From assembly GCF_003999995.1 (NCBI RefSeq), contig NZ_RJAD01000002.1:62001-126000 (forward strand): DNA of 64,000 nt, in the 5' to 3' direction. The first letter of the stretch is position 1. Every line of letters starts with the position of its first letter. Under the pieces are notes generated by a model, which searched no databases, was not told the origin of the DNA, and was given only the letters and a program-made list of their open reading frames with translations. Below, piece by piece: positions 35,377 through 43,896 of the stretch. The position numbers and the translations under genes were made by a program. The stretch is from Microbacterium sulfonylureivorans (GTDB taxonomy: Bacteria > Actinomycetota > Actinomycetes > Actinomycetales > Microbacteriaceae).

Positions 35377-36656
35377 CTTCCCGCACTGCCTTCGCGATCC
35401 CGGCGTTCCGTCGACTGTGGAGCGCGGGACTGATCTCCGACACCGGCGACTGGATGCTCTTCATCGCGCTCCCGCTGGTCGTGTTCCAACTCACCGGCTC
35501 GGCGGTCGGCACCGCGTTCGCGTTCCTCCTCGAGCTCGTCCCGGCAGTGGTACTCGCCCCGCTTGCCGCCACACTTGTGGGGCGCTTCGACCGCCGATGG
35601 CTCATGGTGGTGGTCAACATCGGCCAGGCGCTCGCCCTCCTCCCGTTGCTCTTCGTGCACGGTGCCGGCGAGCTGCCGCTGGCGTACGCCGTGATCCTCG
35701 CGCACGCGTCGCTGAGCACGTTGTTCGAGCCCGCGAAGAACACCCTGCTCCCCGAACTCGTCGACTCCGAGCGCCTGGTCTCGGCCAACGCGCTGAACGG
35801 TCTGAATCAGAGCCTGGGCCGACTGATCGGAGGGCCACTGGGCGGCATCCTGCTGCTGGCCGGGGATCTGGGACTCGTCGTCGTCGTGGATGCCGCGAGC
35901 TATCTGCTGTCAGCAATCCTCATCGCGTCGCTGCCGGCACCCGCACCCGCCTCCACGAAACGGGCCCCCGGCTCGCCGCAGCAGAAGTCCCCTGAGGAGA
36001 AGCCCGAAGGACTGCTCGCGGCCCTCAGGATTCCCCGGCTCCGCGGCGCGTACACAGTCATCTTCGTATCCAGCATCGCCCAGGGCATGTTCCTCGTGCT
36101 GTTCGTCCTCTTCGTTCTCGGCCCGCTGGGCGCGACCGAGGCCGAAGTCGGAATCCTCCGCGGCGTCCAGGCGATCGGGGCTATCGCGGCGGGCATCACA
36201 CTCGGCATCTTCGTGCGCGGCACAACACCACGCATCCTTGCCGTCGCCAGCCTTTTCGCCTTCGGCGCCCTGTCGCTCATCACCTGGAACCTGCCCGCCC
36301 TCACCACCGGGATCGGGTTCTACCTCATGCTGTTCGCCGCAGTCGGCGCCCCCGGGGTGATCATGATCGCAGGGCTCATGACCGTGCTGCAGGATGAAAC
36401 CACGCCACGGCAGCGAGGCGCCGTGTTCGCCGCGGTCGGCCTTCTCAGCGCCCTCGGCCAGGCCACCGGCATTCTTCTTAGCGGCCTCGCCGACGGCCCC
36501 ATCGGTGTCACGCCGCTGCTCGAACTCCAGGGGTGTCTCTACCTCCTCGCCGGCATGGTCGCACTGGTATGGCTGCCCCGCGCCGAGACCGCAATCCCGG
36601 CAGCACAGGTCGGCGGTGACCCCGAGTCCGCCGGGCTCGGTACGACAGCACGCTGA
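35373..36656 (+). CDS. MFS exporter (EntS/MFS_3 type)
   Basis: The 427-residue protein has twelve membrane segments. The N-terminus FRRLWSAGLISDTGDWMLFIALPLV is typical of the MFS_3 branch of putative drug and siderophore exporters. The cytoplasmic middle loop is Pro/Lys-rich (GSPQQKSPEEKPEG). It is co-transcribed and coupled with the ArsR-type regulator, so the export substrate probably acts as inducer. The substrate is not evident. Confidence 0.88.
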   Translation: MTSRTAFAIPAFRRLWSAGLISDTGDWMLFIALPLVVFQLTGSAVGTAFAFLLELVPAVVLAPLAATLVGRFDRRWLMVVVNIGQALALLPLLFVHGAGELPLAYAVILAHASLSTLFEPAKNTLLPELVDSERLVSANALNGLNQSLGRLIGGPLGGILLLAGDLGLVVVVDAASYLLSAILIASLPAPAPASTKRAPGSPQQKSPEEKPEGLLAALRIPRLRGAYTVIFVSSIAQGMFLVLFVLFVLGPLGATEAEVGILRGVQAIGAIAAGITLGIFVRGTTPRILAVASLFAFGALSLITWNLPALTTGIGFYLMLFAAVGAPGVIMIAGLMTVLQDETTPRQRGAVFAAVGLLSALGQATGILLSGLADGPIGVTPLLELQGCLYLLAGMVALVWLPRAETAIPAAQVGGDPESAGLGTTAR

Positions 36657-36974
36657 CGCCGGGTGTCCCGATCGGGGGTCCTCAGCAGACGGCCCGTCCC
36701 GGGACTGGGCCGCGGCCATGCCGTCAGTGCACTGTCATTCACCTCGGGGACCGGATCTCATACTGACCGAGCCGCGGCCGCTCCGCGCTCAGCGACCGAA
36801 CGTCATAGGGGCCCGAGCGAGCGGCTAGTCGCAGGGCGACCCGTGTCGCGACGATCGCGGCGATCGCGGCGGACGAGCGGCTCCATCAAGTGCGTCGAGG
36901 CCCCACGTTGCTCAGTTGCACTTCCCATCCACAGGGTTCCCTGCGGACGCCGTCACCACGGCTAATGTGTGGCC
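36657..36974. other. Non-coding spacer
   Basis: No supportable gene. The right end carries TAATGT (36963-36968), the -10 of the next gene. Confidence 0.55.
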
Positions 36975-37343
36975 ATGCTTCGCACTGATTTCCCGCCTCC
37001 TGTCGATCCTGGATTCGCTGATACCGGGATGAACGGTGCGTTCTCGGGTTTCTTCGCTCTCGTGGTCCTGGTCGGGGTCATCGGCGTCGGCCTCTCGCTC
37101 TACATCGGCGTGCGGAAATACATGATCATCAAGCGATCAGGGCACGACCCGCTCACGGTCGATGCAGCGATGGCGGCGAAGTTCCTGAACAGCGACTTGC
37201 TTCGGCCCGGCACCGCCGTGCGCGACGATGCGCCGGCACAATCGATCGAGCAGCGGCTCGCTGACGTGGACGACCTGCACGCGCGAGGGGTGATCTCCGA
37301 CGCCGAACGCGCGGCTGCACGAGCCGCGATCCTCGCCGGCTGA
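36975..37343 (+). CDS. Membrane protein with SHOCT domain
   Basis: The 122-residue protein has one membrane helix near residues 22-46, a linker, and a C-terminal SHOCT motif (IEQRLADVDDLHARGVISDAERAAARAAIL). SHOCT is a short oligomerisation domain found at the ends of many bacterial proteins. The ATG is 6 nt after TAATGT, so leaderless. The biological role is unknown. Confidence 0.8.
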   Translation: MLRTDFPPPVDPGFADTGMNGAFSGFFALVVLVGVIGVGLSLYIGVRKYMIIKRSGHDPLTVDAAMAAKFLNSDLLRPGTAVRDDAPAQSIEQRLADVDDLHARGVISDAERAAARAAILAG

Positions 37344-37365
37344 GGCTGATCGGCTGGGCGACGCC

Positions 37366-37629
37366 CGTGAAGCTTCGGGCACGCTCGTTTCGATGGTGGG
37401 GTGGGTGAAGGTGTCGTTGCAGCCAACTCCCCAGATCGCGTGAGTGGTGACCTCGCGTTCTCCGATGACGGGGCCGGTCGATGGGTCGATGATGATTTCG
37501 GATCCGTGGCACCGCGGAGAGCCTCGGTGCGATCGATTGCGACGCCCGTTTCGCCGTCGAGGTTGGACCGGCGCGTTGGGCGGCGGGGACGATGCCCGTG
37601 CGTAGGACGGTCAGGATGCGCTCAAAGTG
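37366..37629 (-). pseudogene. Degraded remnant of a CU044_5270-type protein C-terminus
   Basis: Two reading frames on the minus strand carry recognisable pieces in order: HFERILTVLRTGIVPAAQRA, then NLDGETGVAIDRTEALRG. After a frame change come GSEIIIDPSTGPVIGERE and GCNDTFTHPTIETSVPEA. This order matches the C-terminal region of CU044_5270-family proteins, which often accompany sigma factors. Deletions and at least one frameshift separate the pieces and no start remains. It is a fossil, not an active gene. Confidence 0.55.
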
Positions 37630-37646
37630 TGTTCGTCTCGAGACGG

Positions 37647-38375
37647 TCAGCTCACCGCTGACACAGCCGCGTGGATCGCGTCGAGCGTTGCCTGCGGGTT
37701 CGAGATCATCGAGACGTGCGAGGCGTTGACCTCGGTCACGGTCGAACCGGCGCGCGCTGCCATGCGCCGCTTCGTCTCGATCGGGATGACTTTGTCTTCC
37801 GTGCCGAGCACCGCCCAGCTGGGGATCGACTTCCACGCCGCCGGGCCCGAGGGTGTGACGTTCGCGACGATGGATGCCGGACGCTGTGTCGCAGCAATCA
37901 GCCACCGGTCGGCCTCCGGCAAGTCCTGTGCGAACGAGGTGTGGACGACATCTGGCTTGAGCCAGGCGTCAGCCGCGCCCTCGGGTGCGCCGGGGTATCC
38001 CGCGAGGTCGAGCACTGTGGTCGGGTCGGCCACTGCGAGCGCCGACCCTGAGCCCTCGAGGATACCCAGCACCGTTTCTCCCTCGTCCGGAATGAAGGCG
38101 TCTACATAGACCAGCGCGCGGACGTCCCCCGCAAGGCCTGCGTTCGTGATGACCGCCCCGCCATAGGAGTGACCGACGAGCACGACGGCACCTGATGTGC
38201 GCTGCGCGAGGAACGACGCGATGTATGCGGAGTCGCTCGTGAGCCCGCGGAGTTGGTTGGGCGGGGCGAACACCGTGAAACCCTCGGACTGAAGCGTGGG
38301 GATGACGGCGTTCCAACTCGAGGAGTCGGCCCAAGCGCCGTGGACGAAGACGATTGTGGGAGTGGTCTGTGGCAT
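37647..38375 (-). CDS. Alpha/beta hydrolase
   Basis: The 242-residue cytoplasmic enzyme has FVHGAWADSSSW near residue 10 (oxyanion-hole region) and nucleophile elbow VGHSYGGAV with Ser near 69. The acid residue region is EDKVIP near 195 and the catalytic His is in NASHVSMIS near 221. It belongs to the EstC/pyrethroid-hydrolase-like branch of small hydrolases. Substrate unknown. It reads toward the 37.4-kb pseudogene remnant. Confidence 0.88.
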   Translation of the reverse strand: MPQTTPTIVFVHGAWADSSSWNAVIPTLQSEGFTVFAPPNQLRGLTSDSAYIASFLAQRTSGAVVLVGHSYGGAVITNAGLAGDVRALVYVDAFIPDEGETVLGILEGSGSALAVADPTTVLDLAGYPGAPEGAADAWLKPDVVHTSFAQDLPEADRWLIAATQRPASIVANVTPSGPAAWKSIPSWAVLGTEDKVIPIETKRRMAARAGSTVTEVNASHVSMISNPQATLDAIHAAVSAVS

Positions 38376-38701
38376 TTACGGGCTTCCAATCACGTGGCGC
38401 CGCGGCAAGGGGCGACGCTTCCAGAAGGGCGGGGATGCGTCCAGATGCCCGACGCAATGGTCACGATAGGGGCGAAAGGTTCGCGTCGCCAGGTCTCAGG
38501 TCAGGTCAGCGTCGTCGATCTGCCCGCGCGCGGGCAAATTCCTTGCTTACGGCGCCGGGCCGGCTTATCGGCGTGCCCACCGGGCCGCGGTGATGATCCG
38601 CGCGTTGCGGCGCGAGTAGTGCCCGACGCTGTGGGAAACCGCCCCTAAGCCCGCGAGTATTGGTGACCCCACCGTCCGATCGGTGGGATGTGCCCCTCAG
38701 T
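38376..38701. other. Non-coding spacer with hairpins
   Basis: No gene supported. It contains CCCACCG-TCCGAT-CGGTGGG near 38668-38687 and other GC palindromes. Confidence 0.5.
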
Positions 38702-38721
38702 CCCCGCCGAATCCGGCGGGG
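38702..38721 (-). terminator. Hairpin after the minus-strand fragment
   Basis: CCCCGCCG-AATC-CGGCGGGG is a perfect 8-bp stem. It lies 5 nt beyond the stop codon of the fragment at 38727, as expected for that gene's terminator. Confidence 0.6.
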
Positions 38722-38726
38722 AGTTC

Positions 38727-38924
38727 CTAGTGCTCATGCTTAGGCTGCTTGTTTGTCTCGCTGCGACGGGGCTCGAATTCGCGATCGACGCCGCCGGTGT
38801 TTTCGGACTCGCCGTCCTTCTCCACCTCGCCCGCCAAGCACGCGGAAACAGACAACCGCTCATACTCGACTACTGAGTGATGGCGGGGGTCCTCCCGGGG
38901 AGCATAGGTACGGATCTGGATCCG
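38727..38924 (-). pseudogene. 3' fragment of an unidentified gene
   Basis: The open frame has no good start. It ends with a hydrophilic acidic tail, GEVEKDGESENTGGVDREFE, then PRRSETNKQPKHEH and stop, followed by a hairpin terminator. The composition is protein-like. An in-frame stop lies just upstream at 38925-38927. I read it as the truncated C-terminus of a gene whose 5' part is gone. Family not recognised. Confidence 0.4.
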
Positions 38925-38997
38925 TCAGCGGGTGGCCGTGACGTCTGCGCCCATCACCTCGGTACATGGTCATCGACGGGTCCGCTACGGTGGCGGC

Positions 38998-39315
38998 ATG
39001 ATCGGGAGCCGCACCACCTCACGTCCCGTCCGCGGGGTTCCGGCGCTCGTCGCCGCGATCGCCTCAGCGATTGCCGTACCCGTGAGCTTCGTATTCGGCA
39101 TCAGAGCCGCGCTCGACGGGAGCGGTTCCGGGTCAGCCGTCTTCCAGGTGGTCTTCATCTTGGGGTTGGTCATCGCTGTTGCGGCCATCGTGGTGTCGAT
39201 CGTGCATCTGGTGCGTGGCGCTCGGAAGGCGCTGCCGATTGTCACGATCGTGGTTGCGCTACTGCCCTTTGCTGGTGTGCTCGTCGTGTTCTTGGTGAAT
39301 CTGAACGCGTCCTAG
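38998..39315 (+). CDS. Small three-helix membrane protein
   Basis: The 105-residue protein has hydrophobic segments near residues 12-34, 46-68 and 80-102. No family recognised. TACGGT (38986-38991) lies 6 nt before the ATG, so the start is well supported as leaderless. A longer frame upstream is not needed. Confidence 0.7.
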   Translation: MIGSRTTSRPVRGVPALVAAIASAIAVPVSFVFGIRAALDGSGSGSAVFQVVFILGLVIAVAAIVVSIVHLVRGARKALPIVTIVVALLPFAGVLVVFLVNLNAS

Positions 39316-39342
39316 CACCCCACGCTTCGGTGGCTGGAGCAC

Positions 39343-39511
39343 ATGAGCTTCGATTTCACCGCGGTGACATTGGTCGCGTTTCTTACAGGGTCCCTCGGCG
39401 GGCGTCTTCTCGGGTGCGATAGATGAGGTGCGGTTCGCGTTGAAGCGGTATCTCGATCACGAGTCGGTCTCGGCTCGGCCGCCGCGGCACCCCTTCTGCT
39501 TGGATGGCGCC
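39343..39511 (+). pseudogene. Possible frameshifted small gene
   Basis: An ATG with GGAG 5 nt upstream opens SFDFTAVTLVAFLTGSLGG, then ends at TGA 39424-39426. A second frame carries VFSGAIDEVRFALKRYLDHE right across that point. One base change near 39400 would join a helix to a charged helix, a common layout. It could be coincidence. Confidence 0.25.
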
Positions 39512-39772
39512 ATGAAGCACCGCGAGCGATCGTCCGCCTCGATCGCGTATCTCGGCGCGGCGGGATTGGTCGGAATCTCCATCCTGTTCGCGCCGGTGAT
39601 CAGCGGTGGATGGTGTGCTGATGCGCCGATTGAAGGCGCGTCGGTCTGCGGTTCAATCCAGCGCTCGCTCATAGGAATCGATACGAATATCTGGCTCTGG
39701 ACAATATCGAGCGCTGCCGTCGTGGTCGCCACGGTCGTCGCCCTTCGGAAGAGGCGACTTCGCAAGCCATAG
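39512..39772 (+). CDS. Small two-helix membrane protein with a Cys pair (paralogue of 31257-31529)
   Basis: The 86-residue protein has helix 1 near residues 11-29, an outer loop GGWCADAPIEGASVC, helix 2 near 53-73 and a strongly basic end (RKRRLRKP). Compared with the 31257 product it shares AP before the loop, two Cys about 11-12 apart, LxGxxxxxxLW and the same length. The ATG at 39512 follows TTGGAT by 6 nt. A longer in-frame opening starts at 39428 but adds non-conserved sequence. Confidence 0.7.
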   Translation: MKHRERSSASIAYLGAAGLVGISILFAPVISGGWCADAPIEGASVCGSIQRSLIGIDTNIWLWTISSAAVVVATVVALRKRRLRKP

Positions 39773-39790
39773 AAACCTCGGCGCCACGGT

Positions 39791-39814
39791 CCGCAAGCCG
39801 GTCCGTGATCGGGC
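39791..39814 (+). repeat. Dispersed intergenic motif, AAGCCGGTCC type
   Basis: CCGCAAGCCGGTCC followed by about 6 variable bases and CGGGC. Related copies, all on the plus strand and all outside genes, lie at 41614-41637, 43700-43724, 46278-46301 and 55402-55425. They fall between transcription units whatever the gene direction. Function unknown. Confidence 0.45.
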
Positions 39815-39840
39815 ACGTGCGCGTGCTGGGATGATTGAGC

Positions 39841-40293
39841 GTGGCCTCGACATTCACGATCGTGACGTACTCGGACCACTCTGCTGCCGAGCTGTTTGAT
39901 GTCTCGCTCAACATCGATGCTCATCTGGCCTCGATGGCTGACTCTGGTGAGGGGGCGGTGGCCGGCGTTACGAGCGGTGCCATCGGTCTTGGTGAGACGG
40001 TCACCTGGAGAGCGCGCCACTTCGGGATCTGGTTCACGATGACCTCTCGGATCTCCGAAGCGGATGCGCCGCGGCGGTTCGTCGACGAGCAGGTCCATGG
40101 TCCGTTTCGAGTGTTTCGTCACGAGCACCGCTTCGCGGAGGTCGGTGGCCGCACCCGGATGACCGATACGTTGACGGTCGGGTCTCCGGTGTTCGGTCGG
40201 CTCGTCGAACGACTGGTGCTGGTCCCGTACCTGCGGCAGTTGATCGCGCAGCGAAACGCGCACCTGCTGAAGTCCCTCAGCGAACCCTCCTAA
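39841..40293 (+). CDS. SRPBCC-family (START-like) protein
   Basis: The 150-residue protein begins STFTIVTYSDHSAAELFDVS, the usual first strand and helix of the SRPBCC/polyketide-cyclase fold. Then come TWRARHFGIWFTMTSRI, a FRVFRHEHRF strand and a long C-terminal helix (LRQLIAQRNAHLLKSL). These proteins bind hydrophobic ligands. Cytoplasmic; ligand unknown. GTG start at 39841. Confidence 0.83.
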   Translation: MASTFTIVTYSDHSAAELFDVSLNIDAHLASMADSGEGAVAGVTSGAIGLGETVTWRARHFGIWFTMTSRISEADAPRRFVDEQVHGPFRVFRHEHRFAEVGGRTRMTDTLTVGSPVFGRLVERLVLVPYLRQLIAQRNAHLLKSLSEPS

Positions 40294-40617
40294 ACGGAAG
40301 CGACCTGTGCGGGGACCGGTCGCGAAGCGGGCACAGCACCGTGTCGGATTGTCCGCTGCCAGCGGGGTTGCAGCACGTCGTCGCGCGAGACGGATGCGTC
40401 CGCAGGCAACTCTTTCGATACATTCATGGCAGCGCCGACACGTCCCGTGTCGGCCATTCCGACGAGGCCGGACTACAGGGACTGGGGCTTTCAAATCCGC
40501 TCACGGTCAGAAGACTTGCAGGGTTCGCTTCAGGTGGTGGTCAGCGACCGAGTCTCGATAAAGGACGCCGTCCTTCGCGGCTGAGCCATCTCTCGCACGC
40601 GACCGCAGGGCGGTAGG
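40294..40617. other. Non-coding spacer with a perfect hairpin
   Basis: No gene supported. GCCGACACG-TCC-CGTGTCGGC at 40434-40454 is a perfect 9-bp stem with a 3-base loop. A partial CCGGTCGCGAAGCGGGC motif lies near 40315. Confidence 0.5.
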
Positions 40618-41538
40618 TCAGCGTGCAGCTCGCCGGGTCCAGCGCAGTGGCAAGACGAAATGCGCGACGGAGATCGCGAACAGCGACCACGCTGCCAGTA
40701 GCACCCAACCGTTCGTGTCGCGCACCTCGTAGGTGCCGAGTTCATCGGTAGCGGTACTCATCGGCGCGACGGCGATGATGATGACGCACCCGACAAATCC
40801 GAGGACGACGCCGGCGACAGTCAGCTCGCCGTGCGCAAGCCACCGCGATCTGACGGCGGGAACCAGCCGAACAGGCAGGCCGATCACGAATGCACCGATC
40901 ATCGACACAACCGCGACAAAGACGGCCGCGACGACCCATCCGATCAGCGAGAGCATCCCGTCGTAATACGTCGCCGCACCGAAGATCAGCATCACAGCGG
41001 CGACAAACAGCACCAGACCGCCCACGAAGAACTGGACGACAGCCAGCACGACGAGAGTGCCCCCGCGCGGCGGCAGGCCTCCTTCGCTCGCCGAACCGAC
41101 CTCTGCGGCATGGTCGACAGCGACAGCGCCATCGACGGCCAGCAGGCTGTCGCGGACTCGACCCGTCGCGATAGCCCACTCGTCGTCGCCGCTTTCGCGC
41201 CAAAGTTCAGCGAGCTCGCCGCGTGGGGACGCTGCGATCCCCAGAGCGGTCAACGCGACCGGGACGATCCCGTCGGGCGGGCTCGGCACGCGCGCGATGA
41301 ATTCGCTCACACCCTCCGTGTAGGCATCCACCTGCGTCGGCCTTCCGAACGCGTGCGCGACCACCTCCGCAGCCGCTATCGCAAGACTCGCGAGGTCGGC
41401 ATCGACGTTTGCCGGATCCTCACCTAGAACTGCGATGAGCGCGTCAAGAACGAGGTCCCAGTTATCTGCCTCAGCGAGCCCCCACGCCCAGTCGGCCGCG
41501 GTGTCATTGCCGAAAGGTTCTGCACTCCACGCGCCCAT
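40618..41538 (-). CDS. DUF4259 protein fused to membrane segments
   Basis: The 306-residue protein has an N-terminal DUF4259 domain at residues 1-135 (MGAWSAEPFGNDTAADWAW is the family signature). A linker and four membrane helices follow at about 165-190, 200-225, 245-265 and 275-295. DUF4259 normally occurs as a soluble protein, so the membrane fusion is unusual. TACTGT (complement 41545-41550) lies 6 nt before the ATG. Function unknown. Confidence 0.8.
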   Translation of the reverse strand: MGAWSAEPFGNDTAADWAWGLAEADNWDLVLDALIAVLGEDPANVDADLASLAIAAAEVVAHAFGRPTQVDAYTEGVSEFIARVPSPPDGIVPVALTALGIAASPRGELAELWRESGDDEWAIATGRVRDSLLAVDGAVAVDHAAEVGSASEGGLPPRGGTLVVLAVVQFFVGGLVLFVAAVMLIFGAATYYDGMLSLIGWVVAAVFVAVVSMIGAFVIGLPVRLVPAVRSRWLAHGELTVAGVVLGFVGCVIIIAVAPMSTATDELGTYEVRDTNGWVLLAAWSLFAISVAHFVLPLRWTRRAAR

Positions 41539-41983
41539 GAAGGCACAGTATTGCGCTCACGAGAGCAGCGACGACTGCTGTGGATAACCTCGGTCCACGA
41601 CCCCCCGATCCGTCCGCAAGTCGGTCCCCATTCGTGCGATGTCAGCACGAGGCCACTTGCCCGGTAGTGGCGGTGCTGGGTTGGGCCGCGAGGCTAGGAG
41701 CGATGGTCGCGCGGTTGTCCAGCTATGGCGAGAAACGGGCTGTCTGGTAGCCCAAACGACGACGCCAACTGCCCCCGCGATCAGCAAGCCATCGTAGAGC
41801 CAAAGATGTCACCCAGTCGGGCTCGCCCTGCTTAGGCTCCGGCCAGAGGAGATCACGCCGTCGCTTCCACGTGTTGCTTCCCCGCCGCCCGCACCGCCAT
41901 CTGCCAATGGAGGAAGTCTGGGCGGGTCATCGCGACGGCGTAATCACACTGCGGGGGCTCGTGCGTGCGTCGGTTATCGAGCG
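41539..41983. other. Non-coding spacer
   Basis: No gene I can support. A minus-strand frame with LLIAGAVGVVVWATRQP near 41750 might be the remains of a membrane protein but has no start. One dispersed motif copy lies at 41614-41637. Confidence 0.45.
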
Positions 41984-42421
41984 CTAAGGCTCGAAGCGGA
42001 GCGTGGCCGTGTCTCTGCGAACGAAGCCAACGGATTCGTACAGACGAAGCGCCGACTCCCTAGTGGGACGGGAAGTGAGATCGAGCGTTCGCAGTCCGCG
42101 TTTGGACGCGATCGTCGTCATCGTTTCCAACAGGTTCCTGGCGATGCCCCGTCCACGCATCGACTCGTCGACGACCACGTCCTCGACATGGCCGCGTCGA
42201 CCTGACGGCAGAGGCACCACGACGAGCGTGGCCATGCCCACGATCACGCCAGCGACTCGCGCGACGAAGATTTCAGTTGCTTCGTTGTCGACAACGGCTC
42301 GGATCCTTGCCTCGTCGAACGTTGCCGTCGCGGACAGTTGCGCCAGCAGACGAGAGAGCGCGCGAGTGTCCTGGGCATTCAACGACTCGAGGACTTCTAC
42401 CGTGGGTTGCGACTCAGACAT
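41984..42421 (-). CDS. GNAT-family N-acetyltransferase
   Basis: The 145-residue protein has the acetyl-CoA binding motif VEDVVVDESMRGRGIARNLL near residues 77-97 (RGRGIA is motif A). C-terminal SALRLYESVGFVRRDT near 123 closes the fold. Target unknown. Single-gene unit. Confidence 0.9.
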   Translation of the reverse strand: MSESQPTVEVLESLNAQDTRALSRLLAQLSATATFDEARIRAVVDNEATEIFVARVAGVIVGMATLVVVPLPSGRRGHVEDVVVDESMRGRGIARNLLETMTTIASKRGLRTLDLTSRPTRESALRLYESVGFVRRDTATLRFEP

Positions 42422-42510
42422 GAGGCGATAGTGCCATCTTCGTTAGGCCCGGTGTCATCATCGGCGGCGCGATCAGTCAAGCCACGGGCGCGGGCGCCGG
42501 GGTCCGGGAG

Positions 42511-42720
42511 TCAACGCTGAGGTACAGGATCGACCGCCGCGCGTGCGGGGAGCGGCGGCCACACAATCAGCAGGAACGCAGCAAGGGGCCCGAGGAAAAG
42601 GGTCAACAGAAACCAGTACCAAGGCGAGCGGTTCCTGGTGCGGGCCAAGCCTCCGGCGAGGATTGCCATCGTGAGCCACATGGCTGAAACCATCGTCGAA
42701 AGCGTCGCTACTTCCTGCAT
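42511..42720 (-). CDS. Small two-helix membrane protein
   Basis: The 69-residue protein has hydrophobic segments near residues 7-25 and 33-52 joined by ARTRNRSPWYWFLL. The pattern of an aromatic-rich second helix followed by Pro-rich tail is common in tiny actinobacterial membrane proteins. TAATGT (complement 42728-42733) lies 7 nt before the ATG. Confidence 0.65.
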   Translation of the reverse strand: MQEVATLSTMVSAMWLTMAILAGGLARTRNRSPWYWFLLTLFLGPLAAFLLIVWPPLPARAAVDPVPQR

Positions 42721-42814
42721 GAGTCGAACATTAGCTGACCGCGAGCAGAACGATGAGCGATCTTTGAGCGCACGCGGGCCGGTCTCTCAGGAGAGCGAGC
42801 ATCTCGCGCGATAC

Positions 42815-42973
42815 CTATGGGTAACTCGTGTCGCTCGACGTCACCGAGGCTTGTGCAGGCTCACTGGCGTTGATCGCGATCGCTGAGAGAACTGCGGCCG
42901 CGAGCCCGAGCGCAATAGCGCCGAAGAAGCCCGCCAGCGCGATAGTCCATGCCCGCCTGGCTGAGCTGTTCAT
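42815..42973 (-). CDS. Tiny membrane protein coupled to the 2H phosphoesterase gene
   Basis: Fifty-two residues, NSSARRAWTIALAGFFGAIA leading one membrane helix, then a short Ser/Thr-rich tail. Its ATG overlaps the stop of the upstream gene (ATGA), so it is read by translational coupling. No family recognised. Confidence 0.6.
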   Translation of the reverse strand: MNSSARRAWTIALAGFFGAIALGLAAAVLSAIAINASEPAQASVTSSDTSYP

Positions 42974-43629
42974 CGATTGATCTCTTGCTGCGCCACTACC
43001 CGCCAGGTGTAGACGCGATCGCCACGACTGAGCTCGATGAGCGACAGGCGCGGGGAGGCAACGACGACCGGACCGAGGTCCGCGAGGTCCAGCGCGTCGC
43101 TCAAGGCCTCTTCGCTGATCTCGCGAGAGAAGTAGCCGAGACTCACGTGAGGATGGAAGACCTCGTCCGGGTCGTGACCAGGGCCACCGACCGCGGAGAT
43201 GAGTTCGCTTTGGAGCGTTCTCAGCGCCTGCAACCCTGGTGACGTCGCTGAGAGGCAAACGCCTTCTTGATAGATGAAGAGACGATCGAAGACCAGCGGT
43301 ATGACGGACGTGCGGGACGCGGCGCTGAGAACAGAGTCGACGTGCCTTTTCAGCGTCGATGGATCGAACTCGTCTGAATGTCCTAGGCCGGACATTGTGA
43401 GGTGTAACCACTCGACGGGGACAACATCGATGCCAGGTACGGTGCGAAGAGCCGCGCCGGCACGTTCCGCCGCCTCGTGGAGAGCGGTCGCACCTTCGAA
43501 CGTGAGATGCCAGGTCAGGTAGCGGGTGCCTGGGCCCCATCCCTTCCGCCACCACCAATGGTTCTGGGTGCGCTCGAAGGTGCCTCGTTGCATCGGTACT
43601 GGATCAGTTGGCATCGCTCCATTGTCCAT
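42970..43629 (-). CDS. 2'-5' RNA ligase-like 2H phosphoesterase
   Basis: The 219-residue protein has the two HxT/S motifs of the 2H superfamily: WLHLTMSGLGH near residue 69 and FHPHVSLGYFSRE near 158. Members hydrolyse 2'-5' or cyclic phosphodiesters in nucleotides or RNA ends. The ATG has GGAGG 7 nt upstream. It is the first gene of a two-gene unit with a tiny membrane protein. Confidence 0.82.
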   Translation of the reverse strand: MDNGAMPTDPVPMQRGTFERTQNHWWWRKGWGPGTRYLTWHLTFEGATALHEAAERAGAALRTVPGIDVVPVEWLHLTMSGLGHSDEFDPSTLKRHVDSVLSAASRTSVIPLVFDRLFIYQEGVCLSATSPGLQALRTLQSELISAVGGPGHDPDEVFHPHVSLGYFSREISEEALSDALDLADLGPVVVASPRLSLIELSRGDRVYTWRVVAQQEINR

Positions 43630-43896
43630 TGAGGTGCCTCCGATGCTGCGCAACGTGCGGTCTGCTGTGCGGGGCATGTCTGTGCGCCTCGTCGGCGGCC
43701 CGCAAGCCGGTCCCTGGACGCACCGGTCTGGCCGCAGCCACGGAGCAGGGCCATTGCGTCGATCTTGCAGTGGCTTCACGACCGGCGGTACGCGGACTCG
43801 CTGGCGGCCGGAGGCGAACCAAACCTCGATGTCAGCGTCACGTCATGTATTCCGGGAACTGTGCAGCACTTCGGGTGGTCGCGGACACTACATAGT

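Noticed and set aside
37401..37661. Plus-strand 86-codon open frame
   Set aside because: The minus strand carries recognisable remnants of a CU044_5270-type protein; the plus frame has no protein character.
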